Source of the DNA: Pristionchus mayeri
Lineage: Eukaryota > Nematoda > Chromadorea > Rhabditida > Neodiplogasteridae
Assembly: GCA_036245805.1 (NCBI GenBank)
Contig: BTRK01000005.1
Span: forward strand, 8,742,001 to 8,806,000
Length of the DNA stretch: 64,000 nt
Direction of reading: 5' to 3'
Part shown: piece after piece, positions 45,400 through 56,103 of the stretch
Position numbering within the stretch: position 1 is the first letter of the stretch
Layout: every line of letters starts with the position of its first letter
Position numbers and translations under genes: made by a program
The notes under the pieces: model-generated
Seen by the model: only the letters and a program-made list of their open reading frames with translations
Databases searched by the model: none
Told to the model about the DNA's origin: nothing

Positions 45400-48300
45400 T
45401 CAAACGTCGGCCTCTAGCGTGTCGTAGTGCATGCGAATTGAGTGCTCGGAGGGTCCGCCGGAGCTCGCCGAGACCCCGTTGCTCGTCGTTAGCTCGAGAC
45501 CTACAAGAGATCAAAGATCAATCTCGTTAATTTGCCGTTCTCGTTAAATAGTTTGAACGGTGCACTGATGAATTGGCAGATTTCTTTGAGAAATGGACAC
45601 TTTTTGTCAAGATTCGAACAAAGTCATTTCTGGCAAATACATTTTTCAAAATGTTGACAGAGTATCCCTTTACAAGATCACCGATTGAACGCGCCGGATA
45701 GACGAATTTCTCTAGAAAAAAGGGATGAAATTAGGCTTCAAATGCCATTTTGTGATTCAGTAATTGCGCCTTTGCCCGGATGGTTTTGTACTGACAAAAG
45801 TTGATAGTGTATTCAAGTGCATGCCCTCTGCACTCTCTATCCGATCAGGCAAAGCGAGAGAGCGCTCTAAGCGAGGAGAGACAGAAACCAACTTGTGCAG
45901 AGCGGCCGCAGCGACTAATCGCGAATTGTACATGTAAAATGCTCACTCTTGCGCTCGGTGAGCGTGGGCATGCGGGTGAAGGAGGACTTCTTCCAGGGCG
46001 AGACGAAGCGAGACTCGGAGAAGGAGGAGAAGGAGGAGGTGAGCGAGTTCACCTCGGAGTACGCCTCCTCCGACTCCTGCAAACAATTTGTACGCAAAAT
46101 TTGCAATTAGTCGTTGCGACCGCACTGCAAGATTTTGGTTTCTCCTTAGTTTGCACGATCTCTCTCTCTCTCTGAACTCTCGAAGAACGCCGCAGCGACT
46201 AATTGTGAATTTTGCGTGCAAAATATTCACCTCAACGATCGTGGTGGGTACAACGGTCTCGGCGTCCTTCGCTGCCACTTTGCCCAGTTTTTTCCGGTCT
46301 GAAAATTACACACTTCAATTTTGTGTATTTTCAGGATTTCTTGCACGTGACTGTCCTCAGACGTAACGTATCCTTGATACACCAAAGGCGGCATAACGTC
46401 ATAATTAAAAACAATTAATTATTCGTGTTTCTCGTTGCGCCACCGAGCGTAGATAAAATATAATAATTAAATAATGCGCTCACCCTCGAGAGAAGCGAAT
46501 ACGGCAGGCTCCGTTTGGCGACGTTGCCTCAAAGAATGGCAATAACCAAATAATCGTTAAAGCTCTACAATTTTCCCAATTGTGCAGGCGTTGAACAGGT
46601 TGATGATGATGCCTTAGGCTTAGGCGTAAATATGAAGCAAAGGCAAAACTAAAAATTAGACTATTTCATTACCTTCCGAAATTTCAAAAGCGATTCTGAA
46701 ATTTTCACGTTCTTCTCTCTTCTCTGAACTGAGTTATCGCAACGTGGCAGATTGCCATCCATGCGCGAGTTTGAGAGAGTAACCCTCTCGCTTCTCTAAC
46801 CGCGCGCAGTTGCTGAGACTCCCCCCCCCCTTTCATATAGCAAATTGCCTACCTCGTAACTCTGGACGTGAGCACTCCGCTCTTGTTCTTGCCCAACTCG
46901 ACGAATGAGTGCGGTCGCGACTTGCGATTCCTTCAAATTAAATAATTTACTTTTCATAATTAATTAACTGCTAATTATCATATTGCCTATTTGTGAAATT
47001 TGTGAAGTGAGCTAAAGCTCTAGATATCCTAGAAATCGCGAATGCACTCGGAAACTAGCCAATAAGATTGATGAGCACTTCCTAGATACCCCCATATTTC
47101 TGACAAATGGCAACTACTGTATCTCTCCCCTCAACTTCATTTATCATGACATATCCCCCTTCAGAATAGGTCAGATCTAGGTCAGATGAGAACTATGGCG
47201 TCCGACTTAGTGACAATTGCAATGTGCGTGATGCCAGCGATCGCTCAATAATTGGCAATAGAGTGAGCAACAAGAGCATTCGCTTCCCAACTCAAAGAAA
47301 TGAGAGAATGACAAAACAGTCGGAAACAATGTGATCACGGAGTTTGAGCTCTTAGTAATTATTAAAAAATTATCACGAAGATATAACTATATAAGTTATT
47401 ATATATAACTCTTGCAGAGCGCCGCAATCGACTGATCGTGATTTTTCCACACAAAAATACGAAATGGACGACTCACTTTCCGTGTCTGCTCATCTTGAGA
47501 TTGAGGCCGTCTGGCGGCGGTCGGATGAAGGGCAGAAAACGATGTGCAAGGGTCCAGACTGCAATCGATTATTGATTAATATCGATTGGGTAATAGCGTA
47601 CGCTACTAGAGTGTTTCATCAAGTACAACATGTGCGAGATGTAGTGGAGGGCAGAGGATAGGAGAGAGGGTAGGAGAGGGGAGATGGGGGAAGGGTACGG
47701 ATTCGTATCGCACTAGAAATTTAGATAATCCATAGGAGACGGCGGGGAAAGGACGAAACTCTTGCAGTGCGGCCGCAACGACTCATTGCGAATTTTCAAT
47801 GCAAAAAAATCGAGGATGGGAAAGAACTGACGAGGCAGCATCATTCTGAGTGCGCTCCTCTTGAATTCCTTCACGGTAAACGAGTAGATGATCGGATTGA
47901 GCATCGAGTTACAGTATCCTGCAATTAACGGTGATGTATATGAGTTGTGTTCGATTTCGACGTTTGCCAAACCTCGCACATTGACTCTAGTCCGAGCAAT
48001 CACTCACAATACTTACCAAGCCACGAGGCCATATCGATTGCCAGCGATGGAATACATCTGCACTTGAAATCTGAAAAAAAAACTTTTAAATTTTTAAATT
48101 TTTAAAATTTAAAACTAACTCGTAAGGTAGAGACTGAAGAATGGCAGCCAGCAAAAGAGGAACGAGCACGACACCACGCCTGCACGCGGTATGCTTATCG
48201 GTGCACTCGACGGCGACGTTTACCAAACGTCGCAGCCACTCACCGAGCGTCTTGGCGATGCGTTCATGCGTCCGCAGCACGCGCCGCTGATGCTCGACCA

Positions 48301-51300
48301 TGCCGTTCTTACGCCCAAAGTGCACCCGTAGTGTAGTCTGCGAATTGGGCGTGGTGAGGTTTCCGAAAGGTCTCCCCGTCGAATTCCGTACTACTTACCT
48401 GCTGACTGATGGTGTTCGTGAGGAAGTTCATGTTGTGTCCGAGAATCATCAGGAAACCTCGGTCGAGGGCCTTCTGGCGCTTCCTGAAATGGTGGTGTGC
48501 CTGGTGGTGCGATTCTGCGATCTTCAAAAGGTCGCCCTGTCGATTTCTGACCTAGCCAGATTGTAGATGCGCCAGTAGAGACTGAGCGTGACTGAGGCCG
48601 GCAAGAAGAAGGCGAGCACCACCGAGTGCGCCAGGTACCGTATCTGGTCGCCGGCGAAGCAGTTCTCCTGCGTGGTGTGGTGGTGTAGCGGGGGTGGTGC
48701 GATTTACTAAAGGTCGCTAGTTAAAAAATCAACCTCATCTCTTCTGCTGAGTTGGAGGTCGTTCCACTTCCAGGTCGCGAGAGGAACGCTCATCGAGAAC
48801 GCCCAGATGATGATCATGACGACGATTACCTGAATAGTGATCTTTGATCTTTGATCTTTCATCTGTCCTTTGCTTCTCTGTGCTATGACATCATTTTAAG
48901 CAACCCTTTTTCATCTTCATAGTGGCTCTTGATCTTCATCGACCACATGGACATTCTCGACGTCGTCTAACTTCGAACACAGAAACCTTTTTTGCAACTT
49001 TTGAGACGTTTTGGGTCACTGCATTCTATGCTAAATTTCCATTCGCTTCGAGACCAATCGCGAGAGAGCATGTACATTCCGGAGAGATTATCTCTCTTTC
49101 TCATTGCTCTATCATCCCTCGCCCACCCCCTGTAAAACGCAGTGGGGAATCATTTCCTGGTAATTCCTATATCCAAAAAGCGAAAACGTGCGGAGAATAT
49201 GCGATCTCAACACGCCCATGTCGAAATCGAAATCGAAAGAACAAGAAAATGCGGTTTGATCTACTCGACTTCTCCCTGATTTTTGGTGTTTGATCTCCAC
49301 TCACTCACCCTCGATTTGGTGACGATGCTCTTGTAGCGAAGCGGCCGCGTCACTGCCATGTACCGATCCACCGAGATCACGCAGATTGTCACCTGCGCGC
49401 AGTCAATTTTTCAATAGGCGACCATTAGTAAAAGTCGGCGCACACCACACTGCACTCACAACGCTGCAGGTGCAGAATGTCACGTCGGCAGCGACCCAAA
49501 GCCGGCAGAGAAAGGGACCGAAGACCCACTTCCTGCAAGGGGAAAACTCTTTTTTCTCACAGAAATGACGCAAATTTTTTCTGCCCAAAACACAATTTTG
49601 TATAGAAATTTGGCGATTAGTCGCTGCGGCGTTCTGCGAGAGTTCTGCGGTGTCTAACTCTCTCAAATTCGCGCACTCTCTCGCACATCTGACTAGCTAG
49701 AGGCCGAGAAAGTGTGCACTACGATGAGAATCAGAGTTGTGTGCGCTAGAATATGCCCTGGTTGGTAAAAGGAAGTGAGATGGGTGTGAGACGGTGAGTT
49801 TCCTCTCAAAACTCCATTCGAAAAAAGGAATTTTTGTTTTACTTGTTGCAAATAATCGAGCTCGAGGCGACTGGTCTTTGAACGGAATGTCGTAAGATCT
49901 TACGCAGATTCATGTGGGGCAAATCCTTATTTTCCAAATACTAAACCATATTTGTTATTTATTGAAATAAAATTTTGTTGCTCGCCGTCTGAAATATGTT
50001 TGCTATTTATTGTCTACAATTTCGCTTTTTGGATTATACACAGAATTCAAGATTGTCACGTGTCCCACGTGGCAAGAACCCCATTTACCAACATCTAAAA
50101 ATCTGTCTATCGAATTAGATTACCGATAGATGAGATGGAAGGCGCCGAGAGGCAGGACGATGACTCCGACGAGAAAATCAGTCAACCCGAGGTTCCACAC
50201 TAGTAGCGTCGTGTTCGTACGACCGACCCGAGCCTGATTTAGTCAATTTTTTATTTATTTAAAAAATTATACTTTTTCGAAATGTAAATAATTAAAAATC
50301 TACATAAGAACATGCGCGTTCTCGCTCACCTTGAAGCACAAAACGAGCAGATTTCCGAATATCGTCATCAGAATGATAACCGAGGCTGAAATTTGTTGTT
50401 GTTTGCGTGTTTTGTCGTTGTTATTGTTTTCGTTTTGAGAGTTCCCGTAGTAAGGGTCGGGGCTCAAATATCTACTCGTCTAAGGTCATATCATAGTCTC
50501 CGAGTTGAGATCTTTGACAAGGATCAAAGATCACCTGGCACAGACAGCATTCCAGAGACGATCGGGTTGATCTCCTCGTCAGTCTATAATTAATCCTGAT
50601 AATTTGTGTTTTGTGGATACAATCCCTCTCTCTCTGCGTCTTAACATGCGCCTAGTCCAGGGTTTTATGTACCTTACTAGAAATGAATTCACTGGGAATC
50701 ATTTCGGGGCACTAGGTCGAATGATCATCAAATTGTACGCTGTCACTATCTTTCTCCACCACTCACAGAAATCCAATTTCGAAAATACTGATGGGTACTA
50801 GTTAGTTATGATCCGACGGTGATCGCTTAGGATTCGTCCCTCCGAATACTTACCCCTTCCTGCCCGTCCCGGCACTAGGTCGGATGAGAACTATGGCAGC
50901 ATGCCGCATATAACAAAGGCGGTATGACGTCATAAATCTCATCCAACCAAGTGCCCCACATCCCCTCATCGAAACCCTTCGCGCTGTCCTCCTCACGGGG
51001 GAATCTAATTTACACCACGCCGGCCGTCCTTTCAAAATAAGAGAAAAAGAAGGAGATGACGAAAGGCCAAAGAGCTCCTCTTTCCTCGCCCCTTTTTTCA
51101 CCCTGAACTTTGAGATGCCGGACCAGATGAATCAAAGGCTGGCCTTTCTCAGGATATTATTCCTAAGATTCAGGAAGTCTGTGATTCCCCGAATGTAGAG
51201 AGAATTCCCAAGGAGATCATGAAATGAAAAGAATCCACAAAGTCCAATGTGGTCCTGTCAACAGTGGAAATGTCAGGGTGATCGGCTTCTTTTGATCCTT

Positions 51301-52713
51301 GGTCCATAGTGCGACCTATGGCTAAAACGGTAAAGGTGCAGCAACGTCAAACCATCTACAGTATAATTCCAATAGGTCGGTTAAGTGTCTTTCCATCTTT
51401 TTTACATACTCTTTCTGCCTATCGGTTCTAGAAGTGAGGCCCCAATTTCGGATTTTAGAAAGTACGAGCTTTCGGTGTTAGAACATAACTCGAGGCGAGC
51501 GTTCGTCCCTGGGGCTTGGATGAGAACTATGACGTCATGCCGCCTTAGACGTGCCAAAGGCGGAATGACATCATAGTTCTCATCCGGCCTAGTGCCCATT
51601 AATTTCGAAATCTAGTGCGAACCTTCGGTGTTCGACCCTCGGATTCGTCCCTCAGAGGAATAGGAAATGCAGTGGTGCAGCAGTGAAACTACGCACGCGG
51701 AATGGGAGATTCCGGGGCCGCGCGATTTCGGAGTCCATGGGAAGGTGCGAATCACGCGATTTTCGAAATGAGCTTCCGGTTTGGAATCACCTCAGGTACT
51801 AGGCCGGATGAGAACCGAAACAGTGCCATGCTCCAGTATTTTCGCATTAGGATCACTGTCGAACGTCTTCAGAGGAAATGCTATGGAAGGGTAGCAGTTT
51901 TTGTTTTTCATTCGATGGTTCTCAACAGACCTAGTGCCGAATGATGAAATCTGAACTCAGGTAGGATGTTTCACTAACTTGGAGCATTATTCGTCTCGGA
52001 TCAAAACTTCTGTGCGCTCCCTTGCTCTCATCAATCGCGAAGGCGCAATAATGGGCATGTGTGAAATCGCTATCGATAAGAGTGAAGTAACAGCTGTGAG
52101 GTAAACGTCCACGTTATCTTCCCCACATATTCTCTTCAAGAATCGAGCCTAAGGAATCTATTTGTTATTCAGTGTGTTCATTGAAATGATCTTGCAGGAT
52201 GGATTTTTCGTCCGATATCTCCGGCAGAAAAAAAATCGGAATCTGCACTGAGCTTCTCATGGGCCCCGAAGCGCGTGACTCGCAAGTGCGAAAGGGAAAG
52301 GGAGTAGAAGGAGGAGGAAGACGTGGCTCGTTCCCATCAAAATCCAATTTGAGCCCTGAGGAGAGGAGGAAGGGCAGAGGATAGGTGGAAAACAAAACGA
52401 AGTTGCTCAGATGCAGTCACGCTAACACTAGGAAGCGGCATTTCGGAGAAACACTCTAGCTAGAGTGAGTGGATACCAAAGATCAGGACAAGGAAGAGAG
52501 GGAATGAGGAACTGTTCAGAATTAGTTCGATCGTTAAAGCCATTTGCCTTAATTTCGCAACAACTTCGCATGTGTAGAGGCAACTAGAGACTCAGAACAG
52601 TTGAACGGGAAGGATAAGATCAGAAAGATCAATGTTTAAAGTAGAAAATTAAAGACTGACCGCGTTCCTGAACTGCAGAGCATCGGAATCGTTCGAAACG
52701 GCCGAACTCGTCA
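45400..52713 (-). CDS. Aminergic class-A GPCR (biogenic amine receptor), first exon not found
   Basis: Minus-strand exons 52661-52713, 50535-50583, 50330-50385, 50124-50233, 49460-49532, 49309-49392, 48734-48829, 48552-48667, 48399-48483, 48244-48337, 48120-48179, 48017-48070, 47832-47918, 47477-47510, 46853-46930, 46484-46527, 46231-46298, 45947-46076 and 45400-45500 encode 489 residues in phase. Hallmarks are IFGNLLVL (TM1), NLGLTDFLVGVIVLP (TM2), Cys98 and Asp105 in FLCRLWVAADVTFC (the Asp 3.32 that binds the amine), SVDRYMAVTRPLRY, ECL2 Cys in ENCFAGD, FLFCWLPFF (TM6) and WLGYCNSMLNPIIYSF (TM7). Position 5.42 is Ser and 5.46 is Ala, as in serotonin receptors. The third loop is short and basic and the C-tail is Ser-rich. 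The upstream signal-less N-terminus carries NDS and NAT glycosylation sites. Exact ligand and orthologue are undetermined. Confidence 0.9.
45894..45946 (-). repeat. 45-nt intron motif abutting a GPCR donor
   Basis: On the minus strand the intron opens GTGAGCATTTTACATGTACA and runs directly into ATTCGCGATTAGTCGCTGCG and GCCGCTCTGC, so the motif begins at the donor itself. Confidence 0.8.
46077..46230 (-). repeat. Whole-intron inverted repeat of the 45-nt motif
   Basis: This 154 bp GPCR intron consists of two facing copies of the motif: CGCAAAATTTGCAATTAGTC at one side and the complement of CGCAAAATTCACAATTAGTC at the other, around a CTCTCTC-rich loop. The donor and acceptor lie at the outer edges of the arms. 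Confidence 0.85.
47405..47461 (-). repeat. 45-nt intron motif, copy near a GPCR donor
   Basis: On the minus strand TTTTTGTGTGGAAAAATCAC leads into GATCAGTCGATTGCGGCGCTC and CTGCAAGAG. It starts about 15 nt after the donor of exon 47477-47510. Confidence 0.8.
47756..47812 (-). repeat. 45-nt intron motif, copy near a GPCR donor
   Basis: On the minus strand TGAAAATTCGCAATGAGTCG then TTGCGGCCGCACTGCAAGAG. It starts about 20 nt after the donor of exon 47832-47918. Confidence 0.8.
50873..50953. repeat. CRE palindrome family member
   Basis: CACTAGGTCGGATGAGAACT pairs with a diverged AAATCTCATCCAACCAAGTG. One arm keeps TGACGTCA and the other has changed to TGGCAGCA. It lies in the first visible GPCR intron. 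Confidence 0.85.
51513..51594. repeat. CRE palindrome family member
   Basis: TGGATGAGAACTATGACGTC pairs with TGACATCATAGTTCTCATCC, ending in GGCCTAGTG. It lies in a GPCR intron. Confidence 0.88.
51797..51936. repeat. Longer non-palindromic relative of the CRE palindromes
   Basis: The ends TACTAGGCCGGATGAGAACC and GGTTCTCAACAGACCTAGTG match the family termini, but about 100 bp of non-repetitive sequence separates them. This suggests a longer TIR element from which the short palindromes could derive. Confidence 0.7.
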
Positions 52714-53265
52714 CTGGAACCAATGGTATTTTCGAAAATAATTCTATTTCTGTTGTTTCGATACTCTCCTCTTTGTATATTTCTAGCAAGTGTAGTAGTG
52801 GAGATGATGTTGAGAAGATTATACATTGGCAATATCATCGAAAGTATCGGGAAGTATCAGTGTCCTCATCGAAACTCACTATTCTTTGACTTCCTTCGCA
52901 GTGAGCGGTTACGATGCGCGTCCCATCGGTGCTAAACGGCGTAAATTCGTTAATTATTACGAAACGGAACGCGAAAATACTCAAATCGATCTCAGACAGC
53001 GGGGAAAAATTGGCAATTACTGAGGGAAAGAGGCGAGGAATGAAGATGAGAAAGGAAATTTTTCGAGTCGTCAACGATTGACGATGTCGATGTGCGGATT
53101 CAGAAGTCGTCGACTTCATCGTCAAGGGATTCAGAAGGCTGCTTCTCTCCAGACAATCAAAAGGGGGAGTCCTCTCGAAATTCCGCCCTCCGCTCAAATA
53201 CGATGAGCAACTTGCGAACAATCGAATAGAGAAGTGAAAGAGCAGAACATTTTCTCGAGCAGTCG

Positions 53266-53341
53266 TCCGACTCTCTTCAGTTTGCACGCTCTCTCGTCTC
53301 TTTGGCTGGCGAGAGAGCGTGCAAACTGAAGAGAGTTGCTC
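53266..53341. repeat. GAGAGCG palindrome family member
   Basis: CTCTCTTCAGTTTGCACGCT pairs exactly with AGCGTGCAAACTGAAGAGAG around CTCGTCTCTTTGGCTGGCGA. Confidence 0.9.
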
Positions 53342-53449
53342 ATTTTCGCCGACTTCAACTTGGAAAACCACAGTAAGACCGCTGAATAGAGGAGCAGCAA
53401 ATAGAGGAGCGGAAATCACAAAGAGGAGTCTCTGAGACAGGGATGGAGG

Positions 53450-53508
53450 GACTAGGGCGGATGGGAACTATGACGTCATACACCCTTTGATATATCAAAG
53501 TCGGGATG
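53450..53508. repeat. Partial CRE palindrome
   Basis: GACTAGGGCGGATGGGAACT with ATGACGTCAT and TTTGATATATCAAAG. The right arm breaks off after the centre. Confidence 0.7.
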
Positions 53509-54348
53509 GTTTCGAAATGAAGCCCTTCATTCTGCACAATATTTCAAAAATCTGACCGGCGAGAGCGGAATGAAGAGACCGTTAAAGCCATCCCTAGGAG
53601 GGACTCTGAGAGAGGTTCACGACGACAACTGCTCGGAATTTAAGGACTTGGTGCATTTCGGAGGGGTCTGGGAACGGTTGATCAATAATCATCATTGCAT
53701 TGCCAATGGCAAACCAGTGGAGAGTCATTGGAAGAGCGAAATATGCAAAGAGCAAAGAGACCAACTCTGTTCGGCCGGAGCAAAAACGAAACGTCCGTTC
53801 CAGACGTCATCTAATCATGCACAGTGAGAATAGCACGAAAATGAGCAGTGTCGGGAAATAACTAGCGCCGAAATGAGCTGTCACTACCAGTAGAGTGGTG
53901 TCACAACAAAAGGAGCTGTTCGGAAAAAAAGCTAATTTGCGCATCGGAACTTGTGCCATACACGTACGCGAACTCTCTTTATGACGAAAAGCCAACGGAA
54001 ATTTATCAGAAAGGAGCGATTCAATCGGGATGGAGCAGCAGTCTAACTCCCCAGTGGCATTCAGAGTCTGGAGTAATTTGAATGATATCCGGTCGTGTTC
54101 GGACAACAAGCCCTTCATTGCATACGATTGATTCGTTGGCCGGGCATACGCAGCAAGGGATTGTACAGGGGAGTGCAAGAGGTGATGTGGATCTCGAAGT
54201 GAAGTGTTTGTAGTCCTCTGACATTATGCTAACAACAAAAAGATCGAGTAAGGGGCGGGGGAAGTATGAGAGCGCGAGAGATTTGATGAACAGAGCAAAC
54301 AAAGAGGTGCTTCTCGCCCCATCTATGGTACTGCTCTGGGGCCGGAGG

Positions 54349-54441
54349 GAGCAATGGTCTGACTCGCTTCAGTTTGCACGCTCTCTCGCCGGTCAGAGAG
54401 ACGAGAGAGCGTACAGAGAATTAGAGAGAGTCAGACAATTG
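54349..54441. repeat. GAGAGCG palindrome family member
   Basis: AGCAATGGTCTGACTCGCTT pairs with a slightly diverged AGAGTCAGACAATTGC. The inner arms are GCACGCTCTCTCG and CGAGAGAGCGTAC. Confidence 0.85.
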
Positions 54442-55963
54442 CACGCCGGAGGTCATAGTGCACAATACAGCGCAGTTCAATCCTGGAGGAAATCTGACGA
54501 TTGATGACAATGCTAAAAATCGCTGAGGTTAGCAACTCCTGAGAAGTCAGGCTATACTACTTCAGAGAATACTGACTAATCAACGCATGTGGAGAGAGTC
54601 AATTAGGCACGCGAAGTCGTCCTGACACGATAGGTGTACCTAGCACGGATTCTCGAGGAATAGAAAGCAGGTTTCCGAAATTTCGAGCTCGAAGAGGGAA
54701 TCTTTTGGGCGATCACGCGGACGACTGATTCTCACGCATGGAAACTCCCTCCCTCTCCTTCCCTCCCTCTCCTTCCCCTCCTCTCCTCCCCTCTCCCCCC
54801 TTCCTCTCCCCCTCTCCTCCATCCTCTCCCTCCCTTGCGACGAAGAGGATGAAGGAATTTTGCGCGTAGAATTTTCCGCGCGAACATTTTTTTCCCTTTG
54901 AGCCTGGGCGCGAGAATGCCTAATGCGAGAAGCGAATCGAAACACACTCCATGGATCGAAGGGAATGAGGGATCTGGAACGTTTGAAGCATCTTTCCTTA
55001 AAACCACTTAAGTTTTGCCAATCTTCACACTACGCTGCATGCACCCTGCCATTTGACAATCAATCAATCAATTTATCTTATCAGGCGGAAACGCTCAGAA
55101 GTTTGACAAGTTTGACAAGGGTTGGGCGAGATATGAGAGAGCGCAGAGAAAGAGAACGCTATTAGTCTCGAAGCGAATGTTTTCTGGAAATATTCCATTG
55201 AATTCCATGGCAATTTGGATAATCGACTCTTCTATTCTCATGGCCTCTCGATCGAGATAGGGAGGGACATGAGGAAACGATTACCCGAATTCGAATTAGT
55301 TGGCAAAATGATTCGAAATTGTGATACGTGCTAACTCTCAGTAGAATATCTAAGCGATTCTTATCATGTTTCGAGCGTACGGAGAAATGGAGAGACAAGT
55401 CTACAGCATTGAGTTCCTGGCCCGGAGATCCCCGTGAAATGGAAGCAAATGAGCAGGAAAAGGCGTTGAAATCAGCCTGATTGCGCGATAGAAGCGACTT
55501 CCCAGAAAAATCACGCGACAAAAACGTGAATTCCCAGGTCAAAATCGGTGGAATCAATATTCAAGTAATAAAGTGATACAACAATATCTGCACGTGTAGG
55601 GATAATATATACCCCAAAAACAGGCTTGGATTAAAGGTGAAGCTAACTTGAAAGTTCAATGAAGCATCCCTAGTGTAGATCAAGTATCGAATTTCCGGAA
55701 GATCAATGATCAATCGAGGAGAGAGGGGGGGAGAGGGGAGAGAGAGAGATTTCACCCGGATCCCACATCTGAAATCGTATCCGGCAAATATGATCTTTGA
55801 TCTTTGATTGATCAAAGAACGCGCCTGTCATCGAACGAGCGCTCTGGAGCCAAACAAGTTCGCGTTATAAAATATGAAGCGGTTTCCACGGATATTCGAG
55901 TGGTTAAGGGAGAAGAGGAGAGGAGTGAACGCCTCATGAGCCGAGTTCGAGAAACGATACTAG

Positions 55964-56103
55964 CGTTTCAATTGTTTCATGTAATTTTAGGCCATTTTCG
56001 GATGTGCTTCAGGTGAGTTAGATAGCTGATAAGCTCATGAACTATGTAGCGCACCTCAAACATACATGAAAATGAGCCTAAGTGACGTGAAATTGAAATC
56101 CTG
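55964..56103. repeat. Palindromic MITE, copy 2 (partner at 18601-18734)
   Basis: It shares TTTTCGGATGTGCTTCAGGT and GTGAGTTAGATAGCTGATAA with the first copy and has the same arm pairing. Confidence 0.85.

Noticed and set aside
52835..53419. Minus-strand open frame of 194 codons upstream of the GPCR gene, a possible N-terminal exon.
   Set aside because: The composition looks random, it runs through a palindromic repeat (53266-53341), and no donor gives the phase 1 needed by exon 52661-52713.
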